A stretch of DNA of 64,000 nucleotides from Rhizobium etli CFN 42 (GTDB taxonomy: Bacteria; Pseudomonadota; Alphaproteobacteria; Rhizobiales; Rhizobiaceae). Position 1 is the first letter of the stretch. Each line of letters begins with the position of its first letter. Shown piece after piece: positions 17,884-28,645 of this stretch. The DNA is taken from the NCBI RefSeq assembly GCF_000092045.1, contig NC_007761.1, positions 2,545,001 to 2,609,000 of the forward strand. The letters run 5' to 3'. Under the pieces are notes generated by a model. That model was not told where the DNA came from and searched no databases. It saw only the letters and a program-made list of their open reading frames with translations. The translations under genes and the position numbers were made by a program.

Positions 17884-19497
17884 TCACAATTCATCATAAT
17901 TGAACCAATCAAAATCCGCCGTCTTCCCACGCCCCGACGTATCGAAGGCAAACACGCCGGCAAAGGCGCCGGTGAAGGAGCCGTGTTCGCCGCGCCCGCC
18001 CTCGTCGGAAATCACGCCGGCGTCCAGGAGAGGCCCGATCCGTTGCCATGCGCCCTTGCCTTCCGTCTGCCAGAAGAATTGCAGGTCATTTTCGCGGATT
18101 TCCATCGCAAGCTGGACACGGCCCTCGGCCGGGATCGCTACACCGCTTTCGGCGGGAAAGCTGAGCCGGCCGTTCGGGTAGTCGCCGTTGCAGGAGAGGA
18201 TGGTGACGCAGCGGCCGAGCGTTTCGTGCAGCGTCACGGCAATCGCATGGAACTTGTGGCGGTTGTAGTAATGCGTCAGCCCCGCGACCTGCTGATAGGT
18301 GTCAGGCGAAAATTCGATCACGGTCTCGGCGCGGAAACTATGATGCTCCTGCCGGCGCGCGACGAGCGACTGCTCGAACCAGGAGCCGATGCTTTCGCGA
18401 CCGATCAGCCGCAAATGGCCGGGACGGTCCGTCAGATTGAAGATGCGCTGGGGTTCGGGCGTGCGTAGCCACTGGAAATCGGCCGGCAACTTGCCCCCAT
18501 CGAAACTGTACTCGCTGCGCATCGGCTTCTCCACCGGCACTGCGCCGACGAGACCCGGCACATCGACATCGGGCACGCAGGTACCGCTTTCCAGATAGAG
18601 CCAATCATCGTCGCGCCAGACGCATTTCTGCAGGCTTGTTTCGCGCCCCAGCGTGCATCGCCGTTTCGGCGGCAGCGGCCGGCCGCAGAGATGGGTGTGA
18701 TAGGCTTCGCCGTCCGGCGTCTCGACATATTGGCCGTGCCCCGCCCGCTGCAGCACCGCCCCCGGATGATCCTTCGAGGTGATCAGATGCATGTTCGGAT
18801 GCATCTCATAGGGCCCGTCGATGCCGCGCGAACGTGCCATAGTGACGGCGTGGTCATAGCCGGTACCGCCCTCGGCGGTCGTCAGATAATACCAGCCGTT
18901 CTTCTTGAAGAGATGCGGCCCTTCGACCAGGCCGAGCGGGCTGCCGGCGAAGATGTTGCGGATCGGACCTTTCAGCGCCTTCGCCGCCGGATCCCATTCC
19001 TGCAGCAAGATGCCGTCGAAGGCGGGCGATTTCGGCGAGCCGCCGAAGCTTTGGGTTCGGTGGTTCCACTGCATGTTGACGAACCATTTGCGCCCGTCAT
19101 CGTCATGGAAGAGCGAGGGATCGAAGCCGGAGGAATTCACATAGACCGGCTCGGACCAGTCGCCCTCGATCGAAGGTGACGTCACGATGTAGTTGTGCGC
19201 ATCCTTGAAATTGCCGTCGAAGCGCTTGACGTCGGTATAAACAAGCCAGAACTGCCCATCGGCATAGGAAAGGCAGGGTGCCCAGATGCCGCAGCTATCG
19301 GGATTGCCGCGCATGTCGAGCTGCGAGGCGCGCTCCAGCGGCCGGCGCACCAGCGTCCAGTTCACCAGGTCCGTCGAATGGTGGATCTGCACGCCCGGAT
19401 ACCATTCGAAAGTCGAGGTCGCGATGTAATAATCGTCACCGACGCGGCAGATCGAGGGATCGGGATTGAACCCGGGCAGGACAGGATTGCGGATCAT
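17884..19497 (-). CDS. GH43 family glycoside hydrolase (beta-xylosidase / arabinofuranosidase-like)
   Basis: A 537-residue five-bladed beta-propeller hydrolase with a C-terminal beta-sandwich domain, as in GH43 beta-xylosidases. The catalytic acids are visible: base Asp13 in FNPDPSICRVGDDYY, the pKa-modulating Asp in SSGFDPSLFHDDDG, and the acid Glu in GLVEGPHLFKKNGWYYLTTA. There is no signal peptide, so it acts on oligosaccharides already imported to the cytoplasm. The ATG at 19497 follows GGAGGAG. It is last in the run of genes starting with the sugar-binding protein at 29926. Which sugar it removes (xylose or arabinose) cannot be decided from sequence. Confidence 0.9.
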   Translation of the reverse strand: MIRNPVLPGFNPDPSICRVGDDYYIATSTFEWYPGVQIHHSTDLVNWTLVRRPLERASQLDMRGNPDSCGIWAPCLSYADGQFWLVYTDVKRFDGNFKDAHNYIVTSPSIEGDWSEPVYVNSSGFDPSLFHDDDGRKWFVNMQWNHRTQSFGGSPKSPAFDGILLQEWDPAAKALKGPIRNIFAGSPLGLVEGPHLFKKNGWYYLTTAEGGTGYDHAVTMARSRGIDGPYEMHPNMHLITSKDHPGAVLQRAGHGQYVETPDGEAYHTHLCGRPLPPKRRCTLGRETSLQKCVWRDDDWLYLESGTCVPDVDVPGLVGAVPVEKPMRSEYSFDGGKLPADFQWLRTPEPQRIFNLTDRPGHLRLIGRESIGSWFEQSLVARRQEHHSFRAETVIEFSPDTYQQVAGLTHYYNRHKFHAIAVTLHETLGRCVTILSCNGDYPNGRLSFPAESGVAIPAEGRVQLAMEIRENDLQFFWQTEGKGAWQRIGPLLDAGVISDEGGRGEHGSFTGAFAGVFAFDTSGRGKTADFDWFNYDEL

Positions 19498-19559
19498 GGC
19501 GGCTCCTCCGAGATTATAGTTGAGGTACGTACATCAAAATGGGAGCGGTTACGTCGCCT

Positions 19560-19586
19560 CCCCTTCTCCGCAGCGGGGAGAAGGGG
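19560..19586. repeat. small palindromic intergenic element
   Basis: CCCCTTCTCC and GGAGAAGGGG form a 10-bp perfect stem around a short GCAGCGG loop, in the gap between the aldo/keto reductase and GH43 genes. Its sequence resembles part of the element at 20706-20840, so it is probably a minimal copy of the same repeat family. It could attenuate or stabilise the operon mRNA. Confidence 0.6.
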
Positions 19587-19612
19587 GAGCAAGCAGCACT
19601 TCCACCTCTCTC

Positions 19613-20644
19613 CTATCCCCGCTCCGCCGACTTCGCCCAGAGATTGATATCGGCCTCCTTGGCATAGACATCGATCTCCTTCAGCTCCTCAGCCGAAAAT
19701 TCGATATTGTCCAGCGCCTTGACGCAATCCACGATCTGCGAAGACCGGCTGGCGCCGATCAGCGCCGAGGTCACCCGCCCGCCGCGCAGGACCCAGGCAA
19801 TCGCCATCTGCGCCAGGCTCTGGCCACGTCGTTCGGCAATCTCGTTGAGCTTCCTGATATTGTCGATGATCGAGGGACGGATGAAATCGCGCTTCAGGAA
19901 ATGATTCTGCGCCGCCCGGCTGTCGGCTGGAATACCGCCGAGATACTTCGTCGTCAGCATGCCCTGGGCGAGTGGCGAGAACACGATCGAACCCATGCCG
20001 ATTTCATCGAGCGTATCGAGCAGCCTGTCGTCCTCGACCCAGCGGTTGAGCATTGAATAGCTCGGCTGATGGATCAGGCAGGGCGTGCCGAGGTCCTTGA
20101 GGATGGCGGCTGCTTCGCGGGTGCGCTGCGAATTATAGGAGGAGATGCCGACATAGAGCGCCCGGCCGGAGCGGACGATATGGTCGAGTGCGCCGCAGGT
20201 TTCCTCCAGCGGTGTGTCCGGGTCGAAACGGTGGGAATAAAAGATGTCGACGTAGTCAAGGCCCATGCGCTTCAGGCTCTGGTCGCAGGAAGCGACCAGA
20301 TATTTGCGGCTGCCCCATTCGCCGTAAGGGCCCGGCCACATGTCGTAGCCGGCCTTGGAGGAGATGATCAGCTCATCGCGGAGCCCGGAAAATTCGGTGC
20401 GCAGGATCTCACCGAAGGCTTTTTCGGCGCTGCCGGGAGGCGGGCCGTAATTGTTGGCGAGGTCGAAATGGGTGATGCCGAGGTCGAAAGCCGTGCGGCA
20501 CATATCGATCTTGCGATCGTGTGGCGTGTCGCCGCCGAAATTGTGCCAGAGGCCGAGGGAAATAGCCGGCAGCTTCAGGCCGGAACGGCCCGTGCGGTTA
20601 TATTTCATCTTCGAATAACGGTCTGCGGCTGGTCGCCAGCTCAT
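19613..20644 (-). CDS. aldo/keto reductase, YghZ (glyceraldehyde-3-phosphate reductase)-like
   Basis: A 343-residue NADPH-dependent (beta/alpha)8 reductase. The catalytic tetrad is visible: Asp and Tyr in HFDLANNYG, Lys in ISSKAGYDMWPG, His in IFYSHRFDPDTP. The sequence through WGSRKYLVASCDQSLKRMGL is typical of the YghZ / MgrA branch, which reduces L-glyceraldehyde 3-phosphate and related aldehydes. The start has AAGGAG nine bases upstream. Lying in the glycoside operon, it may reduce an aldose or keto-sugar released by the hydrolases, which is inference. Confidence 0.88.
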   Translation of the reverse strand: MSWRPAADRYSKMKYNRTGRSGLKLPAISLGLWHNFGGDTPHDRKIDMCRTAFDLGITHFDLANNYGPPPGSAEKAFGEILRTEFSGLRDELIISSKAGYDMWPGPYGEWGSRKYLVASCDQSLKRMGLDYVDIFYSHRFDPDTPLEETCGALDHIVRSGRALYVGISSYNSQRTREAAAILKDLGTPCLIHQPSYSMLNRWVEDDRLLDTLDEIGMGSIVFSPLAQGMLTTKYLGGIPADSRAAQNHFLKRDFIRPSIIDNIRKLNEIAERRGQSLAQMAIAWVLRGGRVTSALIGASRSSQIVDCVKALDNIEFSAEELKEIDVYAKEADINLWAKSAERG

Positions 20645-20705
20645 GAGACTCTCCTTGCTAAAATATCTCTATTGACGTCCCGCCAGTGCCTGGCGCAGGA
20701 GCTGC

Positions 20706-20840
20706 CCTCATCCGGCTGCCGCCACCTTCTCCCCGTAAACGGGCGAAGGGGTATGCCGCACCCGCCCCTTAAATCTCGACGCTGCATTGGCCCGTCCCCT
20801 CTCCCGTTTTTACCGGGAGAGGGTTAGGGTGAGGGGTAAT
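20706..20840. repeat. rhizobial palindromic intergenic element (CCTCTCCCG type)
   Basis: Two dyads in the gap between the aldo/keto reductase and dehydrogenase genes. One is an imperfect hairpin at 20725-20749 (CCTTCTCCCCGT / ACGGGCGAAGG). The other is a strong hairpin at 20797-20823 (CCCTCTCCCG / CGGGAGAGGG) followed by GTTAGGGTGAGGGG. This CCCTCTCCC...GGGAGAGGGTTAGGGTGAGG arrangement is familiar from rhizobial intergenic repeats. It sits inside the presumed operon and so may separate 5' and 3' expression. Confidence 0.7.
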
Positions 20841-20870
20841 CCTCAGCACAATGATTCTAACGCCATCGTA

Positions 20871-22004
<1,134 letters not shown>

Positions 22005-22012
22005 GATGTGCC

Positions 22013-22774
22013 TCAATAAGTCTTGAAGGATGCGATCGAACGGCTGATGTTGCGGTCGATGTCTTTGGGATTGTCATGTTCGACGACGAAGTGCTTGGCC
22101 TTGGTGCCGCGAAGCGCCGCTATCAGCTTGGCCCATTCAACCTTACCATGGCCGACATCGGCCCAGCCGTCCTCGTCCTTCGCCTCGCCTGCCGGCGCGA
22201 TATCCTTGACGTGGACCGAAGTGATGCGTGAGCCGAGCTTCTCGATCCAGGCGAAGGGATCGGCGTCACCGCGGATGACCCAGGCGATATCGGCTTCCCA
22301 GGAAATACCGGGAGCGCCTTCGAAGATACGCTCGATCGGCAGCGAGCCGTCGGCCAGCTTGACGAATTCGAAGTCATGGTTGTGCCAACCGAACTCGTAG
22401 CCGGCGTCCTTGTAAGGCTTGCTCATCTCCTGCAGGCGCTTGCCGAAGGCAATCCAGCCGGCGGCGTCGGAAGGGCGCTGGTCAGCCGCCAGATGCGGCG
22501 CATAGATCGAATCCATTCCGAGGATCTTGGCGATGTTCAGCGATCTCTGAACTTCCTTCTCCAGGAAATCGGGGCTGAAATGGCCGCTCGCCATCACCAG
22601 CCCGTTCTTGTCGAGCTCGGCGCGAAGGCTCTTCAGGCCGGCATCGTCGAGATCGGCATAGATGCCGCCGAAGCCCTCGACTTCCCCATAGCCCGCCTTG
22701 CCGAGCTTCTCGAAAATCGCCGAATAGGGCTGGAAGTTGCGCGCGCTATAGAGCTGGTAGCTTAGTTTCGTCAT
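22013..22774 (-). CDS. sugar phosphate isomerase/epimerase family protein (AP endonuclease 2 fold)
   Basis: A 253-residue TIM-barrel protein of the xylose-isomerase-like family. Metal-binding positions are suggested by GYEFGWHNHDFEF, SWEADIAWVIRGDADP, SVHVKDIAP and FVVEHDNP. These proteins isomerise or epimerise sugars and often pair with Gfo/Idh/MocA dehydrogenases, as here. The start is one of two adjacent ATGs; the second (22774) has AAGGAG at six bases. The gene lies 38 bases downstream of the GH2 gene and 8 bases before the dehydrogenase, inside the glycoside operon. Confidence 0.88.
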   Translation of the reverse strand: MTKLSYQLYSARNFQPYSAIFEKLGKAGYGEVEGFGGIYADLDDAGLKSLRAELDKNGLVMASGHFSPDFLEKEVQRSLNIAKILGMDSIYAPHLAADQRPSDAAGWIAFGKRLQEMSKPYKDAGYEFGWHNHDFEFVKLADGSLPIERIFEGAPGISWEADIAWVIRGDADPFAWIEKLGSRITSVHVKDIAPAGEAKDEDGWADVGHGKVEWAKLIAALRGTKAKHFVVEHDNPKDIDRNISRSIASFKTY

Positions 22775-22812
22775 CATGTTCTCCTTGGGCCTCGTGCCCA
22801 TGCTTGGGAAGA

Positions 22813-25272
22813 TCAATCCGCTGATTGGCAGGAATGCAGGTCGTAGAACCGGAAGTCCGGCAGCTTGCCGCGTTCGAGCTGATGTGCGGGGGTGAAGGTG
22901 ATGCGGCGGCTTTCGCCGGCCGCGAGATCGAAGGCGTTGTCGGAATATTTACCGTCCGTCTCGCTCTCGATCATCACGAAGAGCGCAAGTCCCTTCGCGG
23001 TGACGTTGATGTCGACGGCGCCGCTCGCCTCGACATATTCATGGGTGACCGTCAGCCCCGCGGGCTCGAGCTCCAGCGCCTTATAGGTGCCGTTGACATA
23101 ATGCCCCTCGCCGCCCATGCCGTTTGAGGCTGTGAATTGCCAGGCGAGCAGCGTTCCCTCGCCGATCTCAGCGACGTCGATGGTCGCAGCCGTCACCGCC
23201 GCATCCGGCGAGCAGACCGCCTGCACATCTTTCAGGTGCTTGCGCTCGCCGTTCATCGTCAGAACAGAAATTGAAAGATCGACACTGACATCGGCAAGCG
23301 TGTCGTTGACCAGCGAGAAACGGATCGTCTTGCCGTCCTCGGAAGGAATCGCCGCGACTGCCACCGGCTGGAAGAAGCGCTTTACGAGATAATGCATCGC
23401 CTTCCAGCGCCCGCCATAATCGAGGCTCGACCAGGAAGCGACCGGCCAGGTGTCATTGAGCTGCCAGTAGATCGTGCCCATGCAATGGGGTTTCAGCGAC
23501 CGCCAGTATTCCACCGCCGTCTTGATCGCCAGGCCCTGCTGAATCTGCGAGAGATAGACGAAGTTCGGGAAATCCTTGGGGAAGCGGAAATAACGGAACA
23601 TCGTGCCGGCGATGCGCTCGTTGCCGCCGGCATTCTTCTGGTGCAGCTCCATGACGGGAGAAGCAATATTCATATCCTTCTCCTCGGCATAGGTCCTGAT
23701 GACTGGCAGGGAGGTATAGGACTGGAAGCCGAATTCCGAGCAGAAGCGCGGCCGCACCGTACGGTAATTGTCGAACGATTTGTTCTCGTGCCAGACCGAC
23801 CAGTAGTGCATGTCGCCGGCCCCGTCCGCATGCCAGGCGTCGCCGAAATCGAGATAGCCGGAAGCCGGGCTCGAAGGCCACCACAGCGCACCGGGCAGCG
23901 CCTTCTTCACCGCCTGCTCGATCGTCCGGTTGAGGCGGTCGTAGGAGACGAGGTAGCGGTCGCGGTCCTTCCGTGATTCCTCGAACCAAGTGAGCGCGCC
24001 GACAAGCTCGTTATCGCCGCACCACAGCGCGATCGAAGGATGCGAAGAGAGCCGGCGCACCTGGTAATCCACCTCGATCGCGACATTGTCGAGGAAGTCC
24101 TCTGCCGAGGGATAGAGGTTGCAGGCGAACATGAAGTCCTGCCAGACGAGCAGGCCGAGCCGGTCGCAGAGATCGTAGAAATGATCCTGCTCGTAGAAGC
24201 CGCCGCCCCAGACACGGATCATGTTCATGTTGGCGGCTTTCGCCGATTGCAGCAGATCTTCCGTCTTCTCGGGCGAGGACAGCGAATAGAGCGCATCGGC
24301 CGGAATCCAGTTGGCGCCGCGGCAGAAGATCTCCCGGCCGTTGATCCTGAATGCGAAGCGCGCGCCTGCTGCATCCGGCGTGGTGATCAGCTCGATGGTG
24401 CGAAGGCCGATTTGCCTGGTCACCACCTCGTCGGACAATTCCACCGACAGCGTGTAGAGCGCCTGCTCGCCGCTGCCGGAAGGCCACCAGAGCCGCGGCT
24501 CGTCGATATGGAAGAGATAATTGACATCAGTCTCGCCTTTGACGCCGACGTCGAGGCGCACACGCTCGCCGTCGAACTCGAAATAGATCTGGGCGACGCC
24601 GGCATGCTTGGAAAACAGGCTCGCGGTGACCGTCAGATCGACGGAGCCGTCATTATTGTGGACCTGGCGGGTGACGACATGTTCGATGCGCGCCGTTTCG
24701 AGCTTCTTCAGCGCGACCGTGCCGTAGAGGCCGAACGGCGCAATGGCGATGTTCCAGTCCCAGCCGAAATGGCATTGCGGCTTGCGGAGCATGTTGCCGT
24801 CTGGGATCGGCGAATTGCCGGTGCTGTAGGGAATGTAGAAGGGCTGCTTTTTCTGCCGCTCGGCCCCGACCGCGGGGTTGGAGGCAAAGACGATGCGGAT
24901 GACATTGTCACCCGATTTCAGCATGCTCGAGACATCCGGCCGGTAGCGGCGGAAGCTGTTGTCGGCTTCGAGGGCCAGGAAGCCGTTGACGTAGATGCTG
25001 GCGACCGTGTCGAGATAGTCGACGTCGAGATACCAGTCGCCCTCGGCGTCGTGAAGCGTAAAGCTGCGCTCGACCGCCCATTCGCGCTCCGCGACCCACT
25101 GCACCTTCTCCTCGTTGCGGCCGAAATAAGGTTCGGGGATCAGGCTTGCGCGATAAAGCGCCGTATGCACGTCGCCCGGCAGCGTGATCACGCTCCTGAT
25201 CTCGCCGTCGACGGAGGTCAGCTGCCACGAACCGGAAAGGTCGATGCTGGAGAGGGGCGGTTGTTGAGTCAC
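22813..25272 (-). CDS. GH2 family beta-mannosidase
   Basis: An 819-residue cytoplasmic exo-hydrolase with the GH2 order: sugar-binding sandwich (about 1-180), immunoglobulin-like sandwich (about 185-290), TIM barrel (about 295-610) and C-terminal sandwich. The acid/base is Glu422 in LWCGDNELVG and the nucleophile Glu513 in RFCSEFGFQSYTS, both in beta-mannosidase contexts; RGANWIPADALYS and the MIRVWGGGFYEQDHFYDLCD stretch also point to mannosidase rather than galactosidase. No signal peptide is present. The start is GTG at 25272. It should release mannose from the non-reducing end of imported mannooligosaccharides or N-glycan cores. Confidence 0.92.
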   Translation of the reverse strand: MTQQPPLSSIDLSGSWQLTSVDGEIRSVITLPGDVHTALYRASLIPEPYFGRNEEKVQWVAEREWAVERSFTLHDAEGDWYLDVDYLDTVASIYVNGFLALEADNSFRRYRPDVSSMLKSGDNVIRIVFASNPAVGAERQKKQPFYIPYSTGNSPIPDGNMLRKPQCHFGWDWNIAIAPFGLYGTVALKKLETARIEHVVTRQVHNNDGSVDLTVTASLFSKHAGVAQIYFEFDGERVRLDVGVKGETDVNYLFHIDEPRLWWPSGSGEQALYTLSVELSDEVVTRQIGLRTIELITTPDAAGARFAFRINGREIFCRGANWIPADALYSLSSPEKTEDLLQSAKAANMNMIRVWGGGFYEQDHFYDLCDRLGLLVWQDFMFACNLYPSAEDFLDNVAIEVDYQVRRLSSHPSIALWCGDNELVGALTWFEESRKDRDRYLVSYDRLNRTIEQAVKKALPGALWWPSSPASGYLDFGDAWHADGAGDMHYWSVWHENKSFDNYRTVRPRFCSEFGFQSYTSLPVIRTYAEEKDMNIASPVMELHQKNAGGNERIAGTMFRYFRFPKDFPNFVYLSQIQQGLAIKTAVEYWRSLKPHCMGTIYWQLNDTWPVASWSSLDYGGRWKAMHYLVKRFFQPVAVAAIPSEDGKTIRFSLVNDTLADVSVDLSISVLTMNGERKHLKDVQAVCSPDAAVTAATIDVAEIGEGTLLAWQFTASNGMGGEGHYVNGTYKALELEPAGLTVTHEYVEASGAVDINVTAKGLALFVMIESETDGKYSDNAFDLAAGESRRITFTPAHQLERGKLPDFRFYDLHSCQSAD

Positions 25273-25354
25273 GATTTCATTTCCGATTCACGTTCTTGAA
25301 ATGGACGGCGCATAGCCGCCGTCCGGCAATTGTCGGTCATTGCGCCCCCTTCCC

Positions 25355-25446
25355 GTCCGTCATGCTCGGGCTTGACCCGAGCATCCACTCGGCATCCACC
25401 AGCCGCGGCAGGCATGGATCCTCGGGTCAAGCCCGAGGATGACGGA
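25355..25446. repeat. rhizobial palindromic element (GGGCTTGACCCGAG type)
   Basis: Two arms of about 33 bases in inverted orientation. The left begins GTCCGTCATGCTCGGGCTTG and continues ACCCGAGCATCCA; the right begins TGGATCCTCGGGTCAAGCCC and continues GAGGATGACGGAG. Each arm is also a small hairpin (CTCGGGCTTGACCCGAG). It lies between the ABC ATPase and the GH2 gene. A degenerate copy is at 51360-51430. This sequence type is widespread between genes in rhizobia and other alphaproteobacteria. Confidence 0.8.
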
Positions 25447-25566
25447 GAGCGGAGTTGGCCTGTTGCCAAGCTCGCCCCGGCCTGGGTGGAGCGTCGGTCG
25501 AATTCATACAAACAGCCCTACAGCAAGCAGGCGGCGCCATCCCCGGCCCCACCCGCAGAACCTCCG

Positions 25567-26673
25567 CTAAAGCCGCAACTCGCTCTCGGCATCGAACACC
25601 GAGGCCAGCGCCATGTCGAAACTCAGCTTCACCTTCGCCCCGACATTGAAACGGCGGGCACCATTGACGCGTACCGACATCGTGTGACCGGCATGTTTCA
25701 GCCACAGAAGATTGTCCGCACCCATTGGCTCCTCGATATCGACGGTCGCGTCATGTTCTTCGCCGCCGGCATTCTCATTGACCTTGATGTGTTCAGGGCG
25801 AACGCCGAGCACGACCTTGCGGCCCGGCTGCAGCGCCTCGTTGGCATCGTAGGCGGCAAGCGAGAAGTTGACGCCGTTCGCCGCAAAGGCGATGCCGTCG
25901 CCTGATTTGATCAATTCGCCGTGTAGAAAATTCATCGACGGTGATCCGATGAAGCCGGCGACGAAGAGATTGCGCGGCCGGTTATAGATCGTCGTCGGAT
26001 CGTCGAGCTGCTGGATGATGCCGCTCTTCATGATGGCGATGCGATCAGCCAGCGTCAGCGCCTCGATCTGGTCATGCGTCACGTAGATCATCGTATTCTG
26101 CAGCGACTGGTGCAGGCGCTTGATTTCGACACGCAATTCTGAACGCAGCTTGGCGTCAAGGTTGGAAAGCGGTTCGTCGAACAGGAAAACGTCGACATCG
26201 CGCACCAGCGCCCGGCCGATCGCCACGCGCTGGCGCTGACCGCCGGAAAGCTCTGCCGGCTTGCGCTTCAGGAGCGGCTGGATCTGCAGGATCTCGGCCG
26301 CACGCGCCACGCGTTTGTCGATCTCGGCCTGCGGCACCTTGGCGACGCGAAGGCCGAAGGAGAGGTTCTTCTCGACGGTCATCTGCGGATAGAGCGCATA
26401 GGACTGGAAGACCATGCCGATGCCGCGATCCTTCGGCTCTTCCCAGGTGACGTTCTTGCCCTTGATGAAGATCTGGCCTTCCGAAGCATCGAGCAGGCCT
26501 GCGATGCAATTCAGCAAGGTAGACTTGCCGCAGCCCGACGATCCGAGCAGCACCAGGAATTCGCCGTCATTAATGTCGAGGTTGAGATCCTTCAGCACGC
26601 TGACCGATCCGAAGTTCAGCGACAGATCTTTGATCGAGACGCTCGAATTGGAGACAGTTGAATTCATGTTCAT
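25567..26673 (-). CDS. CUT1-family sugar ABC transporter ATP-binding protein (UgpC/MsmK-like)
   Basis: A 368-residue ATPase with Walker A LLGSSGCGKSTLL, Q-loop GMVFQSYALYPQMTV, signature LSGGQRQRVAIGRALVRD, Walker B VFLFDEPLSNLDAKLR and switch His in VTHDQIEALTLAD. A C-terminal MOI/TOBE domain (about 240-368) contains VLGVRPEHI, as in MalK/UgpC proteins. It energises the two permeases encoded just upstream and starts eight bases after the second permease stops. A repeat element separates it from the GH2 gene. Confidence 0.93.
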   Translation of the reverse strand: MNMNSTVSNSSVSIKDLSLNFGSVSVLKDLNLDINDGEFLVLLGSSGCGKSTLLNCIAGLLDASEGQIFIKGKNVTWEEPKDRGIGMVFQSYALYPQMTVEKNLSFGLRVAKVPQAEIDKRVARAAEILQIQPLLKRKPAELSGGQRQRVAIGRALVRDVDVFLFDEPLSNLDAKLRSELRVEIKRLHQSLQNTMIYVTHDQIEALTLADRIAIMKSGIIQQLDDPTTIYNRPRNLFVAGFIGSPSMNFLHGELIKSGDGIAFAANGVNFSLAAYDANEALQPGRKVVLGVRPEHIKVNENAGGEEHDATVDIEEPMGADNLLWLKHAGHTMSVRVNGARRFNVGAKVKLSFDMALASVFDAESELRL

Positions 26674-26680
26674 GTGATCA

Positions 26681-27625
26681 TCACCCCTTCACTGCGCCGG
26701 CGGCGATGCCGCGAACGAAAAGCCGTCCGGAGACGAAATAGACGATCAGCGGCACCAGGCCGGTGAGGATCGTCGCTGCCATGTTGACGTTGTATTCCTT
26801 CACGCCCTGGACGGAATTGACGATGTTGTTGAGTTGCACGGTCATCGGATAAGTATCCGGCCGGGTGAAGACGACACCGAACAGGAAGTCGTTCCAGATG
26901 CCTGTGACCTGCAGGATCATGGCGACGACGAAGATCGGCAGCGACATCGGCAGCATGATCTTCAGGAAGATCTGCCAGAAGCCTGCCCCGTCGACGCGCG
27001 CTGCCTTGAACAGTTCCTCCGGCAGCGACACGAAGTAGTTGCGGAAGAGCAGCGTCAGGATCGGCATGCCGAAGATCGAGTGCACGATGACAAGGCCGGT
27101 CAGCGTGCCGTAGATGCCGATTTCGCGCAGGATGATGACGATCGGATAGATCATCACCTGATAGGGAATGAAGGCCCCGATGATGAGGATCGAGAAGAAC
27201 AGCTCGGAACCTTTGAACCGCCAGTTTGCCAGCGCATAGCCGTTCACCGAGGCGATGGCGATCGAGATGATCACCGACGGCACCGTGATGCGCACCGAAT
27301 TCCAGAAACCGCGCGACAGGCCATCGCAGTTCAGGCCCGTGCAGGCCTCCGCCCAGGCCTTGACCCAGGGTTCGAATGTGATCTCCATCGGCGGCGAGAA
27401 GATGTTACCGAGACGGATTTCCGGCATGCCCTTCAGTGAAGTCACCACCATCACATAGAGCGGCAGCAGATAATAGAGCGCTGCAACCGTCAGCGTTCCA
27501 TAGAGCATGATGTTGCGCGCTGACAGCGTCGGGCGCGGCTTCGGACCGCTCGGACCGTCGCCGAGCCTCTGTGAGACGGCGTCGAGGCCGGCAGCCGTGG
27601 TGTTGAGAGTTTCGATATCAGCCAC
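26681..27625 (-). CDS. sugar ABC transporter permease (MalG-like, CUT1)
   Basis: A 314-residue inner-membrane protein with six helices and the EAA loop PEELFKAARVDGAGFWQIFL followed by KIMLPMSLP, characteristic of MalG-type permeases. The N terminus (about 1-35) is a long cytoplasmic extension. The start is GTG at 27625, supported by GGAGG at eight bases, and overlaps the end of the preceding permease gene by eight bases. It works with the permease encoded at 27618-28523. Confidence 0.92.
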   Translation of the reverse strand: MADIETLNTTAAGLDAVSQRLGDGPSGPKPRPTLSARNIMLYGTLTVAALYYLLPLYVMVVTSLKGMPEIRLGNIFSPPMEITFEPWVKAWAEACTGLNCDGLSRGFWNSVRITVPSVIISIAIASVNGYALANWRFKGSELFFSILIIGAFIPYQVMIYPIVIILREIGIYGTLTGLVIVHSIFGMPILTLLFRNYFVSLPEELFKAARVDGAGFWQIFLKIMLPMSLPIFVVAMILQVTGIWNDFLFGVVFTRPDTYPMTVQLNNIVNSVQGVKEYNVNMAATILTGLVPLIVYFVSGRLFVRGIAAGAVKG

Positions 27626-28523
27626 GCTTGCGCCCTCCTCCGAACTCCAGATAGGCCCACGGAACGATGATGATCGCGACTGTGACCAGCATCATCGTCG
27701 ACGCGGCGAAGCCCTGACCCAGATTCTGTGCCTGGAACATGTAATCGTAGACGTATTTGGCCGGCACTTCCGAGGAGATGCCGGGACCGCCCGAAGTCTG
27801 CGCCACCACGAGGTCGTAGACCTTGACGATGCCGGAAGCGATGATGACGATCGTCGTGATGAACACGGGCCGCATCATCGGAATGACGACGAGCAGGTAG
27901 GTCTTCCACATCGGGATGCCGTCCACGCGGGCCGCTTTCCAGATATCCTCGTCGATGCCGCGCAGACCGGCAAGCATCAGGCACATGACGAGGCCCGTTC
28001 CCTGCCAAAGCGCCGCGATCAGAATCCCGTAGATGACGATTTCGGGCGTATAGAGCGGATTGAAGGTGAAGCTTGTCCAGCCGAGCGAACGCACCACCGA
28101 CTGGACGCCAAAATCCGGGTTCAGCACCCACTGCCAAACGAGACCGGTCACGATGAAGGACAGCGCGAAGGGGTAGAGAAAGATGGTGCGAAAAGTGTTC
28201 TCGAAACGGATCTTCTGATCCATGAGTGCGGCGAGCACAAATCCGATGACCAGGCTGAAGATCAGCGAGAGCACACCATAGAGCGCCAGATTTTCGATCG
28301 CAGTAACCCAGCGGGGTGCCGCCCAGAGACGGTGATACTGGTCGAAGCCGACGAAGCTCAACCGCGGCAGGAGCTTGGAATTGGTGAAGGAATAAAAGAC
28401 CGTCCAGAACGTACCGCCGACAAAGATCACCAACGCTGTCAGGATCATCGGGATGGATGCAATCTTGGCATTCAGATTGCGCAGTAACTTGATTGGCCGG
28501 CCGGCTTGCGCTTGACCCGTCAT
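27618..28523 (-). CDS. sugar ABC transporter permease (MalF-like, CUT1)
   Basis: A 301-residue membrane protein with six helices and the EAA loop IDEDIWKAARVDGIPMWKTY ahead of LLVVIPMMRP. The ATG at 28523 has GAGGAG eight bases upstream; an in-frame GTG six bases earlier is less well placed. It follows the binding-protein gene after a 170-base gap that contains a strong hairpin, and overlaps the next permease by eight bases. Confidence 0.92.
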   Translation of the reverse strand: MTGQAQAGRPIKLLRNLNAKIASIPMILTALVIFVGGTFWTVFYSFTNSKLLPRLSFVGFDQYHRLWAAPRWVTAIENLALYGVLSLIFSLVIGFVLAALMDQKIRFENTFRTIFLYPFALSFIVTGLVWQWVLNPDFGVQSVVRSLGWTSFTFNPLYTPEIVIYGILIAALWQGTGLVMCLMLAGLRGIDEDIWKAARVDGIPMWKTYLLVVIPMMRPVFITTIVIIASGIVKVYDLVVAQTSGGPGISSEVPAKYVYDYMFQAQNLGQGFAASTMMLVTVAIIIVPWAYLEFGGGRKRG

Positions 28524-28645
28524 GAACACTTCTCCTCAAATCGCAGCTGCGACCGTGACAGAACGGCATCGCCGCCTGCCATCTCTGCCCCGGTTTCCCA
28601 GGGAATGCCGGAGACACGCCGCCAGCCGGACCGATCGTCCGGAGA